DNA from: Cytobacillus oceanisediminis 2691
Lineage (GTDB): Bacteria; Bacillota; Bacilli; Bacillales; Cytobacillaceae
Reading direction: 5' to 3'
DNA: 64,000 bases
Assembly (NCBI RefSeq): GCF_007678455.1
Contig: NZ_VEEP01000007.1
Coordinates: forward strand, 272,693 to 336,692
The translations under genes were made by a program, and so were the position numbers. The stretch's first letter is position 1. Every line of letters begins with the position of its first letter. Shown piece by piece: positions 63,988-64,000 of the stretch. The notes beneath the pieces were generated by a model. It had not been told where the DNA came from. It made no database searches and was given only the letters and a program-made list of their open reading frames with translations.

Positions 63988-64000
63988 TAATTTAGTTAGA

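Noticed and set aside
1..64000. tRNA, rRNA and CRISPR arrays
   Set aside because: No conserved tRNA arms, rRNA segments or regularly spaced repeats were seen on either strand.

Overview
The window looks like chromosome from a low-GC, endospore-forming member of the Bacillaceae. The evidence is a tricistronic GerA-type germinant receptor operon, a CotF-like coat protein cluster arranged as in Bacillus subtilis yraG-yraF-adhB-yraE-yraD, a sporulation-type PAS histidine kinase, strong AGGAGG-type ribosome binding sites and sigma-A promoters. The genus cannot be fixed from the sequence alone. No rRNA, tRNA or CRISPR array was seen.

Layout. 1-9.1 kb: the tail of a possible sensor kinase, then the respiratory nitrate reductase operon narGHJI, a hemerythrin-like gene, and a convergent NarK-type transporter carrying an extra C-terminal PAS domain. 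9.1-21.5 kb: a transposase scrap, a coiled-coil membrane protein, nitronate monooxygenase, an AraC regulator fused to a GH39-like barrel, an MFS transporter with an M20 amidohydrolase, a UPF0126 membrane protein and the ger operon. 21.7-26 kb: pseudouridine catabolism (an HTH-PfkB kinase facing psuK-like/psuG, with a consensus promoter and a perfect operator palindrome), then an SDR dehydrogenase. 26-34.6 kb: AT-rich accessory DNA with small enzymes and hypothetical proteins (phosphatase, GNAT, lysoplasmalogenase, DinB, Nudix, nitroreductase with an Rrf2 regulator, DHFR-like). The Nudix gene sits behind a ykkC-class riboswitch and terminator.

34.9-44.2 kb is the most striking region: a BlaI/BlaR1-controlled beta-lactam resistance island. 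It holds an intact blaI-blaR1, a class A beta-lactamase, a MecA/PBP3-like low-affinity-type PBP and a second class B PBP, with several mec/bla-type operators. A unit [blaI-blaR1-terminator-operator-PBP] has been duplicated and the two copies have decayed reciprocally: one keeps the repressor and sensor, the other keeps the PBP. 44.3-46.3 kb is a graveyard of a group II intron reverse transcriptase and an IS110 transposase.

46.4-57.9 kb: PAS histidine kinase, small orphan gene, the ribulose monophosphate genes hxlAB with divergent hxlR and a downstream SDR gene, an Rrf2 regulator divergent from an NmrA-type oxidoreductase with three identical-format operators between them, an MRJP/yellow-like beta-propeller, and the coat-protein/adhB cluster. 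57.9-64 kb: a 47-residue membrane protein gene, four VOC-family genes with a MerR regulator, a GNAT enzyme and a TM-anchored hypothetical protein. Copies of a short intergenic repeat are scattered through the AT-rich parts.
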